From: Trachythela sp. YZ-2020
Lineage: Eukaryota; Cnidaria; Anthozoa; Malacalcyonacea; Clavulariidae
Direction: 5' to 3'
Assembly: GCA_016169945.1 (NCBI GenBank)
Contig: JADLSH010000099.1
Coordinates: forward strand, 372,001 to 436,000
Length of the DNA: 64,000 nucleotides
Shown: piece by piece, positions 1 through 14,000 of the stretch
How positions within the stretch are numbered: position 1 is the stretch's first letter
Layout: the number at the start of each line of letters is the position of its first letter
Notes under the pieces: model-generated
Told to the model about the DNA's origin: nothing
Databases searched by the model: none
Seen by the model: only the letters and a program-made list of their open reading frames with translations
Translations under genes and position numbers: made by a program

Positions 1-234
1 AGAGGAAAAAACTATTGGATTTTGTCCCTAGGAGTTGATATGATATAAGCACCCTACCTAACTCTTTATTAAAGTTGTATATGTTTATCACTCGTAATTC
101 CATCAACAAACAACCTTCAACTTTAAGTCGAGATCGAGTGAAAATGCGAGAAAATTACTTATAATTTACCTTATCACAACCCACATTACCCGACGTATAT
201 ATATACAGTAACTTGTAGCTAGCTCGTGGCAACT

Positions 235-1640
235 GAACTTTGTAGCTCAGTGGTCAGAGCTCTGCATTGGAATCGCAGGGCGCAGGTTCGACTCCTGCCT
301 TAGAGTTGCATTTTTCGCAGCCGTTCCGGGTAAGGTTTCAAAGTTGTACATGTTTATCACTCGTAATTCCATCAACAAACAACCTTCAACTTGAAGTCCC
401 ATCGAGTGAAAATGCAAAAAAATTAGTTATAGTTTAACGCTTTATTAATTGAAGGGTTTCGTAGATGGAAAATTATTGAGTGTAAATTATATTCATTTAT
501 TAGACCTAACCAGGTACAGCTGCGAAAAATGCAACTATAGGCCCCTTGGCAGGAATCGAACTGCGGCCCTGCGATTTCGGTGCAGCGCTCTAACCAACTG
601 AGCTACTGCAGAGTCAGTTGTCGAGCTCTAACCACAAGTTCATGTATATACATACTAGGGTACTACCATGTTAAGTTGTGGGTAAATATCAATATTTTGT
701 TGGCATCTCACTCGATTGAATAATAGTTGAAGGGTTTTGTAGATGGAAAATGATTGAGTGTAAATTATATACACGTATTAGACCTAACCAGGAACAGCTG
801 CGGAAAATACAACTACAGGTCCCTGGCAGGAATCGAATCTGCGGCCCTGCGATTCCGTTGCAGCACTCTAACCAACTGAGCTACAGAGTCCAGTTGTCGA
901 GATCTAACCACAAGTTCATGTATATATATATATACTAGGGTACTGTCATGTTAATTAAGTTATGGGTAAATATCAAGATTTTGTTGCCATCTCAATCGAT
1001 TGAATAATAATTGAAGGGTTTTGTAGATGGAAAAGCGCTGCACCGGAATCGCAGGGCCGCTGATTCGATTCCTGCCAGGGACTTATAGTTGCATTTTTCG
1101 CAGCCGTTCCTGGTTAGGTCTAATAAATATATATAATTTACACTCAGTAATTTTCCATCTACAAAACCTTCAATTATTATTCAATGGAGTGAGATGCCAA
1201 CAAAATCTTGATATTTACCCACAACTTAACATGGCAGTACCCTAGTATATATACATGAACTTGTGGTTAGAGCTCGACAACTGGACTCTGCAGTAGCTCA
1301 GTTGGTTAGAGCGCTGCACAGGAATCGCAGGGCCGCAGATTCGATTCCTGCCAGGGACCTATAGTTGCATTTTTCGCAGCTGTTCCTGGTAGGTCTAATA
1401 AATGTATATAATTTACACTCAATAATTTTCCATCTACAAAATCCTTCAATTATTATTCAATCGAGTGAGATGCCAACAAAATTTTGATATTTACCCACAA
1501 CTTAACATGGCAGTACCCTAGTATATTACATGAACTTGTGGTTAGAGCTCGACAACTGGACTCTGTAGCTCAGTTGGTTAGAGCGCTGCACCGGAATCGC
1601 CAGGCGGCAGGTTCGATTCCTGCCAGGGACCTATAGTTGC
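235..1640. repeat. Array of tRNA-derived SINE-like units in mixed orientation
   Basis: At least six tRNA-like segments are visible. Plus-strand copies lie near 238-305, 1035-1084 (5' half missing), 1284-1362 and 1560-1630; minus-strand copies near 541-615 and 822-889. Complete copies carry a pol III A box (TAGCTCAGTTGG) and B box (GGTTCGATTCC or close variants). The spacer is also repeated and contains TAGTTGCATTTTTCGCAGC, a stretch ending in TTTCCATCTAC and an AT-rich block ending ATACATGAACTTGTGGTT. The last two full copies are about 270 bp apart. Copies differ in the anticodon arm, and the arm does not form a clean stem with a proper loop, so these look like a tRNA-derived retroposon that has become tandem and inverted rather than functional tRNA genes. 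Confidence 0.75.
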
Positions 1641-1711
1641 ATTTTTCGCCGCTGTTCCTGGTTAGGTCTATAAAATGTATATAATTTAACTCTTTATTAA
1701 CTCTTTTTTAG

Positions 1712-2014
1712 GTTCAGTGACAAAGTACGGCACCAAAATGAAAGATGTTCATTGTTCTCCCGCACAACTTATGGTGGTTAAGAAAGCTTATTATGGAGAT
1801 TTTAATAATAGCGGGACGTTTGATAGTAATAAAGATATTGATACAAAATGTGGTCTACTAACCAATTGTAAGGTGAAATCTCATTGTAGTGGAAAAAGAT
1901 CTTGTGAATTGACGATTGACAATAAGTTACTACTACCACACATCTGTTCTGATACAACAAAAGAACTTTATACCGAGTACACTTGTGTGGATCGTTATAG
2001 CTCCATAACAGCAG
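1712..2014 (+). CDS. Receptor exon: SUEL-type (D-galactoside/L-rhamnose-binding) lectin domain
   Basis: The exon begins after the acceptor CTCTTTTTTAG and ends at the donor GCAG|GTAATG. It is phase 1 at both ends, as expected of a shuffled domain exon. It encodes about 101 residues with the family landmarks YGTKMKDVHC near the start, a central C-x4-C..C pattern (KCGLLTNCKVKSHCSGKRSC) and the closing C of EYTC. Read-through past the donor would reach a stop at 2065. The domain is normally extracellular and binds sugars. Confidence 0.85.
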
Positions 2015-5000
2015 GTAATGCGCGCTACGTTAAAGACTTTTACGTAATAGATTATATCAGAAAATGAATTGGTTGGGCAAATGAAGAAAGAATAATGCTT
2101 ATTGGCATTGAAAACTTTCGTTAATATTCATGTACGTGAAAGGCTAATCAATATTTTTGTCAGGAATCAGTTTAGCGAAAGTTTCTCCTTTTTAGGATGT
2201 ACTAATTGTATACATGTGACCAGGATGGGGCGTGTTGATTGAGTCTTCCCCTCATCAATTATTCATGAATTGTATAAGCGTTAATAGCGACGCATCGGTG
2301 TTCAATAACTACATGACTTATCTCTAGTCGCTCATACCGCACTGAATGATGGGAATGCAACGATTGTAGAAAAATCATGCTTCACACCTCGGCTGCAGAT
2401 GACTGAATTCTCTTGCGTTTAAGATATGTTCAGGCCCTGTATACGAACCTATTTTGATTTGATCTTTGAACAGTACAAATTTCTGGTCATAACTCGCGTG
2501 AAATATCTCGTGGGACTGATCGACTTTACGATGTGTATAATATTTCATTCACACGCTTCTCTCGTGTTTTATAAGATAAGAAGAAGATATAAGCACAGTA
2601 AACAATTTTGTGCAAAGATCAATATTGATATTCTCCTAACACGTAATTAGTGACGTCACTCGCAAGCTTTTCAATGTTTTCATTGCTTGGCAACAACTCC
2701 AAGGTGCAACTCTTATAGATGAAAAGGCGCACAAATTGTTTAGAAAATTACAAAAATAACCCACAATGATAAACAGATTGATTTGTCGTTGTTCGGCTTC
2801 ACTTTTGCTCTGGATTCGGCATAATATATTAAGAAGTTTTTGTTAGGGTACTATTTGTGACAATTTTTGTGGGTTTTTTTGTTATTTGTGGTTGGTCGAA
2901 AAATATTTTCTCAGACAAACTGTCAAGAACTGCATAAAATGTTGTAATCGTGTAGGATTTTGGGGTTGCATCTTGACAGCTTGAAAAATATACTATAGAG
3001 TATAGTGTTATCAAAATCGATCAATGCCAATCTGGCTAATTTCTTTTCCTTGCACCTAGAACTATGGATAAAATTGGTTTGTTCTCAGTTTAATTAAATA
3101 AAGTTTATGTACCTTTGAATGTAAAAAAGCACAGTTTTATTACGTTTTTTGTCGCCGTTGAATGCGCACTGTCAAACAAAAATTTAATTCAGACTCAGAT
3201 TTCTTCTCCCGTTGTCATCTGTTGGCAGGCATCGAAGCGAGAAAAATTGAAACACCAAAACAGTGGCAGTGCATTATTGTGCAGAGTGTTATATGCACTG
3301 ACCTATACTAAATTGACTGAGTGCTCCAGGTCAAAAAATGACCTCGCCGTTGCTGACGTCATATAGGTCCTCGTGTCGATGAAAATTACCGCATGCCGTC
3401 ATTTTCTTAATGTTTTCGTGCTCGCGGGCGAATTGTGTTTTTGAAAATAACAAAGTTTATTTTTAATTTGTTTGTCAATTCTGTGTTTTTTTGGCAAACT
3501 ATGTTGTTTTTCGTAATATTTTTTACCTGCGAGGTGAGAACAACCTTTTCAGAGATAGGAGTGTATTTTCCTGTTGCAGTTTAAAAAAAACAACTTTTAA
3601 TGTTAATAAAATTATCTCATCGGTGTCCTTTTATACGCGACCACAACAAGAGCTTCGGGCCATCGATGATTGCTGGTATTTATGCTATATTTTTCATAAA
3701 ATTTGTCGTTTTTGCCGACAATCTTTCCAGATATTATACTGAATAAAAGACTGTCTTTTTGTGAAGTTTGCTACGGCTGTTTGATATTTTTTCTAAACAT
3801 GTACGGCTTTAAGCGACAATTGAAAACATACTTGACAGCCCGCCAATTTCTTAAAAATCACATTTAGTATAAACTAACTTACTTTCTAAAATGATTTCAC
3901 AAGAATTTCTCGCCTCAAAAGCAAAAATTAACATTTTTTTGGGTCTGAAATATATCAGAATTTAAAACACGAGCCTTTTATCAACGCATTTGCATATCAG
4001 CGAGTGTACGCATGAGAGCAAAGACCTATATGACGTCAGCAGTGATGAGGACACCGAGCTCCTGGCAAAATACACGCGTAAAAATTGATCAGGTTGATGC
4101 AATATTGTTCGCTGAACAACGCTTGAACAATACTGTTATCAAGGTTGAGCAACGTTGTTGAAATGACAATGTTGTTCAATATTGTTTCATCAACATTGTT
4201 CGTTGTTGATGAATGAACAATAGTTGAACAATGTTGTAGGAACAAGGGTTCGACAATACTTGATGTAACAAGCTTGCTAATGGTTGTCAGAACAATGTTG
4301 TTCAGCACTTTTGAAACATCATGCCAAAACAATATTGTTATGACAAGTGAGAACAATATTGATGGTTAAACAACTTGTTTTTAGTTGTTCAAACAACTAT
4401 TCAACAATGCTGTTAATATTAGACAGTAATTTGAAATTTTTAAATGGACGAAACCTGATTTTATTGGTTGTTGCTAAGCGTTGCGATACAGAGCGGACGA
4501 TTACAGCGAAACTGTGGCAAAAGTAAGAAAAACGGACTTTTATTAACAGCAAAATGTCGTTTACCTTAAAGTTTGGTTATTTTTAATTTGAAGATTGAAG
4601 AGTAAAATACTGAAGAAAATAGGTTGGTAAATGTCTTATTTTGAAGTAAAGTTAGTTTAATAAAACAATACTGCTTTTTTTATGTCTTATGACACGAAAA
4701 CACATGTTCAGACCACTGGTTCAGACGTACAGTACAATTTACTTCAAGGCATTGCATTTTAAAAAAATTCAGTATGAAACCACGAGCACTCTGAAATAGC
4801 TGTAACAATGCACTTTCTACATCTACATATACATTTGTTAAGTCCGCAAAGAACTATATACAATGTCAATGTACAGTTATCACGCCAACATAAAATATAA
4901 AGATAATAAGTTAGGAATAATTTCCAACTATAAAAAATTTAAAAAGATAAAAACCAATTTACAAATAATTTAAAAGTTTAATCCTGTAAGTTAAGTATTG

Positions 5001-8000
5001 TCTTATCTTCGCCTTAAAAATAGGTATCGAGCTAGCATTGCCGAAATTTTTGTCTTGTTTTATTACAGCTCAATGATGAAGAATGGCAATTACAGTTTAT
5101 TCATATCTCATCTCATTCCCAAGTTATCTTTGTATATTTTGATTTGTGACGTCACTAGTTGTGCTTGAGATAGTGGCAACAACAATAAAATCTGATATCT
5201 TAGTGATTATTAGTGATAAATTAACAAAATTTCTAAGCGGTTTACTTGTCACGATTCCAGTGTTTCTCAACTTCGTCCAGAGGACGTTTCGTTTGTATAT
5301 TCATGGGTTTAAACTTGTCACAACACCTATACATACTATAGTAATAAGCGCAAATTGCAGAAATTGGTTTTGATTTCGTTGGAGACAGATCATATAGCAA
5401 ATGCACGAGAACTCGAGAAGGGACTAGTGCATTGCCATGACAACCATAGAAACAACCCAAAATGGTCACTTAGGTGCACCAACTAAGTGTGCCAAGTTTC
5501 ATTGAATTCTACTAAATCATCACCAAGATATCAGACTTTCTTGTTATTGCCATTATCTCAAGCACAACCAGTGACGTCACAACTCAAAATGTACAAAGTG
5601 CGATAACTAGGGAATGAGATGAGATATGAATAAACTGTAAACGTCATTCTTCATCATTCGAGGTGTACTTTTTAACAAAACAATAAAAAATCAGGCAAAA
5701 ATTTCGTTGCATAGGCACTTTAAAAATAGGTATCGAGCTAGCATTAACTAAATCTTTTGGAATCTTATTCCATTCTCTAATTGTTCTAGGGAAAAAAGAG
5801 AACTTATGGGAGTCCTTGTTCGAATGTTCTGTAACATATTTGAAGTTATGGGTTCCACGGGTGCGTTGCTCAGACGCAAATTTAATAAAGTTTCCCGTAT
5901 CCAGGAGGATGACGCTGAGTTGAAATACACATTATGAAACACTTTTTGGGGTTAAACTCCATCAGCCAAGTATGCTGCCATTTTTCCAATGTCGATAAGT
6001 CTTGCTGCAATTTATACATGTCTGGAAAGCTTGAAATAGGTATATAAAGAAGGCAATCATTAGCATATAATCTTGCTTGACATTTCAATTGATCTGTAAG
6101 GTCATTGACATATAGGAGGAAGAGTAAGGGATCTAATACGGCCCCTTGTGGAACTCCTGATCTCACTGGCTGTGTAGTTGATGATGCGCCGTCACACAGG
6201 GTGGTCTGGGAACGGCTAGTTAAGAAATCTCTAATCCAGAAGTTTAGTGAGCCTTCGATGCCATAAGAATTCAGTTTCAGTAATAATCTCTCGTGTGGAA
6301 CTTTGTCGAACGCCTTAGAGAAGTCCAGGATTGCCAAGTGCGTACTTTTACCATCATTTAGAGCATTTAGAATATCTTGAGCAGTAGTTAGTAATTGTGT
6401 TTCAGTGGAACGTTTCTGACGAAAACCATGTTGTATATCAACTAAAATATTGTTGGTTTCTAGGTATTTCATCATGTGACTGTGAACAATATGTTCCAAC
6501 ACTTTACATACTACAGAAGTCAACGAAATCTGTAGTTTTCACATTCCTCTTTTTTCCCACTTTTGAAGATTCCATGTATGTTTGCATTCTTTCATTCTGT
6601 AGGCAAAATGGCTTGGTCAAGGGAGGACTGAAACAGATCTGTCAACAATAGGGCTAACTTATTGGATAGCACTTTGAGAATCCAGGGGGGGATGTTGTCA
6701 GGTCCCGGCGCTTTATCACATTTAAGTTGTAATAATTGCTTCACCACACCTTGGGGACAGATCTTGATGGAACTAATTGGGCTAGCCGAGCTAGGAATTT
6801 TCTTTGCAAGGGTAGGTAAGGAAGACACGTCTTCATTTGTAAAAACATTGCAGAACTGTTGATTTAGCCCATTGGCCTTAGCAGTAGGGTCTCTAGTTAG
6901 TTTCCCACCGATTTTAAGATCAGGAGTTCCAACAGCACCATCACTTCTAGATTTCTTTATAAATGACCAGAAAATTTAGGATTCTCTTGGATATTATCTG
7001 TTAAGTATCCAGACACATAATCATTTCTAGCAACTGCTAAGTCTTTCCTTAATTTCTTTTTAAGAGAGTTGTATCTAGCCCAGTGTGACTCCTTGCTGGA
7101 CTTCTTGGCAATGTTATATAATTTTTGCTTTTTCCATGTCATCCTTCGGTGTGATCTATCAAACCAAGAAAGGTTGAATCTACTTGATGTTACTTTACTA
7201 GGGACATTGGCTTCCATTGTTTTAACTATGGCTTCCTTAATCGCAGACCATTTTCCCCCAAATGTCGAGTCTTTCAGATTCGAAAAGTAATGATCTGAAA
7301 ACTTCATCATATCTTCTTCCATCTTATGATTATCTGCTTTCTTCCTTAGAAACACTTTACGCCTTAGGGATCGTTTCCTTTTACATTTCAACTTCAAATT
7401 GAAAGTCACCATTTCATGATCACTTATGCCAGGGACTACCGTTACATTTTCAACCATTTGTTCATTGTTAGTGAGAACAAGATCCAATATGTTTTTTACA
7501 TTGTGTTGGGACCTGGTAGGTTCTTGTACCATCTGCGTAAAGCCATATTCTTGTTGAATATCTAGAAGAGTATTCGCTGGAGGTTGGGTTGGACTACCTT
7601 CAATAACTGAGACGTTATCCCAATCAATATTGGGTATGTTGAAATCGCCAGCCAATAAAACATCGTTACTGTTTAACTTTTCACCAATCTTTGAAAGAGA
7701 TACTTCAAGTTCGCGAAGGCTTGGTACACTGCCATCAGGATTATAATAAGTTCCCAATATTAATGATCTTCTACCTTTTATTTGGCATTCTGTCCATATA
7801 CACTCACAGTTTGAATCAAACTCTTGTTTATGGGTAACCAGCAAGTCAGACTTTATGGTTTGAAACACACCACCACCCCATGTACCGGTTGATCTATCTT
7901 TCCTAAACACTGTGAAGTGAGAAGGGAAGATCTCCCCATTCTTTATATCTGGTTTAAGCCAAGACTCAGTTCCCAAGACCACATCTGGGTTATACACATC

Positions 8001-11000
8001 TGGATTATGCAAATTTTTGTTCAAACGTTTCTTCTGAGTGGCCCACTGACAGTAATGTTTCTGTCAGAGATAACTCTGAACAGATATCTTTCATGCAGTT
8101 AACTGGGAATTATCCTACTTTCAAATTTAAAGTATGCATGCCTATATCATATAGACAAACAAAATTTCTTCTCAGTTGCTCCTATTAAACATGCCCTAGC
8201 TGCGGCCCTGACCTCCCAATTCTCGTCTGCTTTCTGTCACTTTGATCCTTGACTGGTGTCAGTACCTTGTCTGCCAAGACAACCCCACTTCAATGTAGAG
8301 ATTCATAGTACAGTATTAACAGTTAACCAAGCACTCAATCTACACCAGAATGTATTGGGATTTTCCTTTTATGCGATAGGTGAACTATAGGCAGGTAAGA
8401 TCATAGAGTGCATATATGTGTGCAGTTAGCTGTAGTTAGTATAATCTTCCCTGTGCTAAACAGGTTGACTTGTCATGGATGGGGATGGAGGAGGCTACTT
8501 AATTATTCCTCGCCTGCTTATGGGAGCTATAATCATCTTTATGTCCAAATATAATTAGTTATATTTTTATCTCTCTGTAGTGTTGAGTATGAAAACATGA
8601 TCTATGAATTCAGACTAATTATTGTGGTGATCTTTCGGTAAGTAATTTTGGCTTTCCCCTCAGTGGAGAGGCTATATAGATAATATAGCACAGGCAACTA
8701 GTCATGCTATGGTAATAACCATGCACTTAGTCTGAAAACAATAGATCATAAAGGTTTGAGGAGTTTAAACAATTATAGATTTGTATAGCATGACCCGGCC
8801 ATCACTAAGGCTACTTTTGCCACTGCTTAAAATGAATGAAAAACAAATTTGATCCTAGATTATGAGATGTCCCATATAGTCTATGAATTTCAACATGTAT
8901 TTCCCTTGTATGGCCTACAAACCACAGGTCAAGGCATTGGCGTGACTCATGTAGAATTTGGTGCAAAATTTCCTCAGGTGGCACCTGGGACATGTCATTG
9001 GGGCTGGGACCCACCATAAACATTGCAAAAGACCATTTTGTGAATGAATGGCTATTGTATATAATCCTAATTTATAGGAGTTGTGAGTTGCTAAACATCC
9101 TATCTGGAGTGAAACTTTGGCAGATTTACAGAAATACCATGAATCATTATCAAACAAAGAAACTAGTGATTCTTCAGGTGGATTGAAACTGGATGTTCTC
9201 AAAATGGGAAAGAAAATGTTAACTTTAATTAAATGTGAGCTAGGTTATAAAAGTATTGAACTTTCAAAGGATGCAGACAGAAGATTGATACTCATAAGTG
9301 ATTGAAATACAGGGCTGGCCAGTTAATTTCAATTTATTCTTATACAGCCAATAACACCATTTAGTGAGATATTTGCTATTGGTGTTGTTTACTGTGTATA
9401 AAGTTTCACCCCTTCATTTCAGGTTGAATAATCATTTGAATTGACTGGAATGCCAAGGGTCTGGTTAGGTCATGCAGTATTTCAATTCAAGTAATTATTT
9501 AACCTGAAAAATAAGCTCAAATTTGACATAGAATAGACTACAGTAACTATTATTATTAAAAATAGTTTTAAAATGCTGGATAAACGTTTTGTTATCATGA
9601 AACAAGCTGATTTCAGGTTGTAGTTGCATGATTATCTCATTGAACTATTGAAGTAATAGAAAGATAATTGCAGCAACTTATGGAAAACCAGTAATTGGTT
9701 TAAATTGCACTGTGCAGTGGTTATACGCCCTGTCTACCCCAAGCCGCACACAGGCAGGGACTTGGGGGGAAGAAATGGAATTTACATTGACTGAGGCATG
9801 ATAATGTGGAATATATTTCCTCCTCCAAGCTCTTAATTGTGCAATGATTGTTAATTCTTTATTAAAGAACATATAATATAGAATGTACCCTTGGAGTTAA
9901 ATAAATATGTTAAATATGTGTTTTCAGCCATTTAATAATTAAACAATATCTAAGTACTTAGTTTTTGTTAATATATATCAAATAATCGATCATGTTGTAC
10001 GTGTGACTGATACAGATTTTATAACATGTCAAACATTAATTATTTATATTGCAAAAATGAAATGATTGTGAACTGTGCTTTTACCTCTATTTGATTTGGA
10101 TTCTTTTCAGGCCGGTAATGCTCGCAGCATAGTTTATATTCAATAGTTAAACTATGTTGGCAACTTGCAGCCATATTTTTCTGACTTTTCAGCACTTTAG
10201 AAAGCTACAATTACAGGTAAACTACGTCAAGTTTTCCTCTTTTCAGTTCCTAATTCATTTGCAATTTTCCTAATTACTTTTGCAATTTTCAAAACGTTTG
10301 TTGCAAATCCCTTGAGGAAATTTGCAATGTTCCTGGAACATGGGATTTGCAACGAATTTTTTGAAAATTGAAAATGTAATTAGGAAAATTGCAAATTAAT
10401 TAGCAACTGAAAAGAGGAACGCTTGACGTAGTTTACCTGTAATCTTCTCCCCCCCTGATGGTCCTGAAATCAGACTCGAACTGAGTTGTTCTAACAAGCT
10501 GAATATACTTGTCATCATGGCTGTTTTGGCATTGTTAAAACAGTGCTTTTCACAGTTGTTGACAATAAAAAACATGAATGATATCATGTTGATTTGTGTT
10601 GTTCCAACAACATTGTTCATGTTGCTGGATACTGTTCCAACAGCATTGAACAAACATGTCAACAAGGCTGTTTTCGCATTGTTAAAACAATAAAAAACAT
10701 CGATGATATCATGTTGATTTGTGCTGTCCCAACAACATTGTTCAAACCTTGTAACAACCATAAACAATATTGTTTCAACAGGCATGAACAACATTGTTGA
10801 CAACTTGTCCACAACATTGTTCAACCTTGACGGGAACAATGTTGAACAAGTTGATGCCAATGTTGCATCAACTTGATGATTTTTACTCGTGTAGATCGCG
10901 CGTTCGGTCCAATTAGTGTAGGCAAGTCGTTATATGCCACTTATATTATAATAATCTTTCTGTTTTAGCGCCCAAAATTGGATTAGAACGTGCAACCGAA

Positions 11001-14000
11001 GGTTTCATTAACGTTTACGATGGTTCAATTTGGAGAAAAGTTAATGAAGAAAATTGGGATAAAAACCGTGAAAAAATGCTGTGTCAGCACTTGGGATTTA
11101 GTGAGACTGATGGGAAATATACTAGTACTAGGGATATTGGGGAAAATGTGGATATTGCAACTGGGGACTTGATATGTTATAACACACAGCCAAATGGAAC
11201 GTCCTGTTGTGTCCATCTTCAACCTTCTAAAGCCACTTCGAATTTGAAGGTGCCCTATGTAACATGTGAGTATAGCCTACGAATAGCGGAGATAAAATTG
11301 GCTGCAATTGACTATGTTTGAGGTCAAACTTCCATGAATACAATTGCAATTTTTCATTATTCCTTGATAATGGTTTAAATAATTTATACAGTTGAAACAT
11401 TGTAGGTATTAGCACAATGTACTAAGGGGAAACACATGATTCTGGTCCTGGAATTATTACCTCGTCACAAATTTCGCCAAGATATCGGGCCGATTTAGCA
11501 GCCAGAGTAAATACCGGTGTAGGCGTTAACTTACTTTCTCTATTTTCACTGTAGGCAAGATATGTAATAAACCATTACTCATAGACGTAAGCGCCTTTCC
11601 AGACTCAATATTTTCTGGCAGTGGTTCTAGTAATTACCAAAATGCAAGATTCACTGCAGGTGGCTGGTGTGCATCGTCTGGCTCATATCTTCTGCTCGAT
11701 CTTCAAAAAGAATATCACATAACACAGGTTGTGGTTTCGGGTGATAAAGAACAAAGAAAGTGGAGTGGCTCGTACTCATTGACATACAGTCATGATAGAG
11801 CTTTGGTGGATTGTAGTAGTGCAGTACAGGTATTTGTATAGTAATTAAGCTCTATCTAGCCGTTCACACGTGTCAGCTTTGTTTACATTTTTGTATCCAA
11901 AATAATGAACTTTATGAACGAAGTGGTGACAACTAGATATATTTTCATACTTCTAGAGGAAAATATATTGTTAAGGTAACTCGAATAAGTTTCGAAAAAG
12001 CATAGAACAGGCTGCGAAGGAGATTGAGAATTAGTTAAACTGTCCATATTACGTGCAGAAGACTCCAGCGTACGCACGCACAGAACGGACAGTAGCGCAA
12101 TTTTAAAACCTATGCTTCAGGCTGAACTTCATACCCAATTGTAAGCTCGCGCGAAGACATCTTATAAGTCATTCTAAACATGCCCAAGCCATGTTATCCA
12201 ATAATATACCTATACTTAAGTGTGGTTAGAAAATGGGACCCATTCTTATCTCTTACATGCAGATAACAGGAAACCAGAACGGGTATCAAGCATCGACTAT
12301 GATCATTGATATTTATAATGTGAGGTATATAAAGATACAATCAACCGGAAACAAAGACTTTTGTCTTAGAATTGAACTCTGTGGAGAAGGTAAGTTTACT
12401 TTTTTGGAAGCTCATATCTATAGAGATTTTGCACAACGCCGTGACTAAATTCAAAAATCGTTAACGTGCAACCTATAAAACTGGCTGTTCAACATGTTCA
12501 ACATGTTCGTATGTCATTATAACAAGTTTTCAAGACAAATTTTAAGTCGATACAGTTATTGCTGGCAACAGTATTCTTTTCAAATGCTGTTCTGTTCTGT
12601 TCTGTTCTGTTCTGTTCTGTTCTGTTCTGTTCTGTTCTGTTCTGTTCTGTTCTGTTCTGTTCTGTTCTGTTCTGTTCTGTTCTGTTCTGTTCTGTTCTGT
12701 TCTGTTCTGTTCTGTTCTGTTCTGTTCTGTTCTGTTCTGTTCTGTTCTGTTCAGTTCAGTTCAGTTCTGTTCTGTTCTGTTCTGTTCTGTTCTGTTCTGT
12801 TCTGTTCTGTTCTGTTCTGTTCTGTTCTGTTCTGTTCTGTTCTGTTCTGTTCTGTTCTGTTCTGTTCTGTTCTGTTCTGTTCTGTTCTGTTCTGTTCTGT
12901 TCTGTTCTGTTCTGTTCTGTTCTGTTCTGTCCTGTCCTGTCCTGTCCTGTCCTGTCCTGTCCTGTCCTGTCCTGTCCTGTCCTGTCCTGTCCTGTCCTGT
13001 CCTGTCCTGTCCTGTCCTGTCCTGTCCTGCTCTGCTTCCTGTCCTGTCCTGTTCTGTCCTGCTCTGCTCTGCTCTGCTCTGCTCTGCAAGCTCCGCTCCG
13101 CTCTGTTCTGTTCTGTTCTGCCCTGCCCTGCCCTGTCCTGCCCTGCCCTGTTCTGTTCTGTTCTGTTCTACATGACGTAGTTTTCAATAAAAGATTACCT
13201 CTATCAATTTACTTTCTACAATTTTTAATAGCGGAATATATATGCGGTGAGAGTGAAAACTCAGAGCAATCCTGTGACGAGAAAATCCGTGTGGATCTTC
13301 TAATACCACTGGCTATTTTGGCCTTATGTTTGCTGCTATCGCTTGGTGTAAACATATACCAACGTCGTCGTCTTCAAAATAACAAAAGGGAGGCGAGCCA
13401 TAAACCCCAGACATTAAAACAGACTAACCGAAAAGAGAAAAGTGGTACGTATTTAATATTTTACCTATACTAAGTTAACTTTATATTCTATTTGTACCGA
13501 ATGTCTCTATCATATCGAAACTCGTCTCCCTAGAAGTCCATAAGATTGGTTGTGTATTATTATATGCTGGAAGAACAATACAGTAGATCTAAACTGGAAG
13601 CACAGCACGGCCGAGAATGTTTTATACCAGGGCGCTTATATATAATGTGGTGCAGGGCTCTGTTAAACACGGGCGGTGAAACGGCAAGGGCGCCCCTGAT
13701 CTTTGTGTGATGCGCGGACCCCCTGGTGTTTGTAGAGAGTCTTGAAAAATAAGTCAACACAACAAAACTTTACTTCAAATCTTTTGGGGATGGAAAGTGG
13801 CATGGAAACTTATGAACTAGCTTTAGCCAAGGATAAGAACTAGATACAGGATAAGTGCTATTTTGTCTGTCACCACATCAGAGAAGGTAAGATTTCATAT
13901 ACTCATATTTCAGTATTCAAACCATGTTGAGACCGACTACTTTTAGTACGACCCATTTATCGTAACTTTTTTCACAGCCTCTGGTATAAGAACGAAAATA

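Larger units (their letters stand above)
5742..8110 (-). mobile_element. CR1/L2-like LINE, ORF2 with endonuclease and reverse transcriptase, decayed
   Basis: Reading on the minus strand from about 8110 to 5742 gives an apurinic-type endonuclease, a linker, a reverse transcriptase and a C-terminal tail containing SFFPRTIREWN, in that order. Several frameshifts split the frame (around 6957, 6830-6525 and 5885). It lies antisense in the receptor gene's large intron. ORF1 was not found upstream, so the copy is probably 5'-truncated. The order endonuclease-RT with these motifs is typical of the CR1/L2/Jockey group; the exact clade is uncertain. Confidence 0.85.

Noticed and set aside
238..1630. 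Functional tRNA genes
   Set aside because: A and B boxes are good, but the anticodon arm does not pair cleanly, copies diverge, and all lie in a shared repeat unit.
2426..3742. Short plus-strand frames in the receptor intron
   Set aside because: No domain similarity, no fitting splice phases, composition like surrounding AT-rich DNA.
8992..9305. Frame VAKHPIWSETLADLQKYHES... as an additional receptor exon
   Set aside because: No canonical acceptor in the right phase, no cysteine pattern and a stop at 9305.
12494..13473. Long open frames (228 and 304 codons plus, 112 and 143 codons minus) of FCSVL or QNRTE repeats
   Set aside because: They are translations of the TTCTG microsatellite; only the last part (from 13232) is a real exon.
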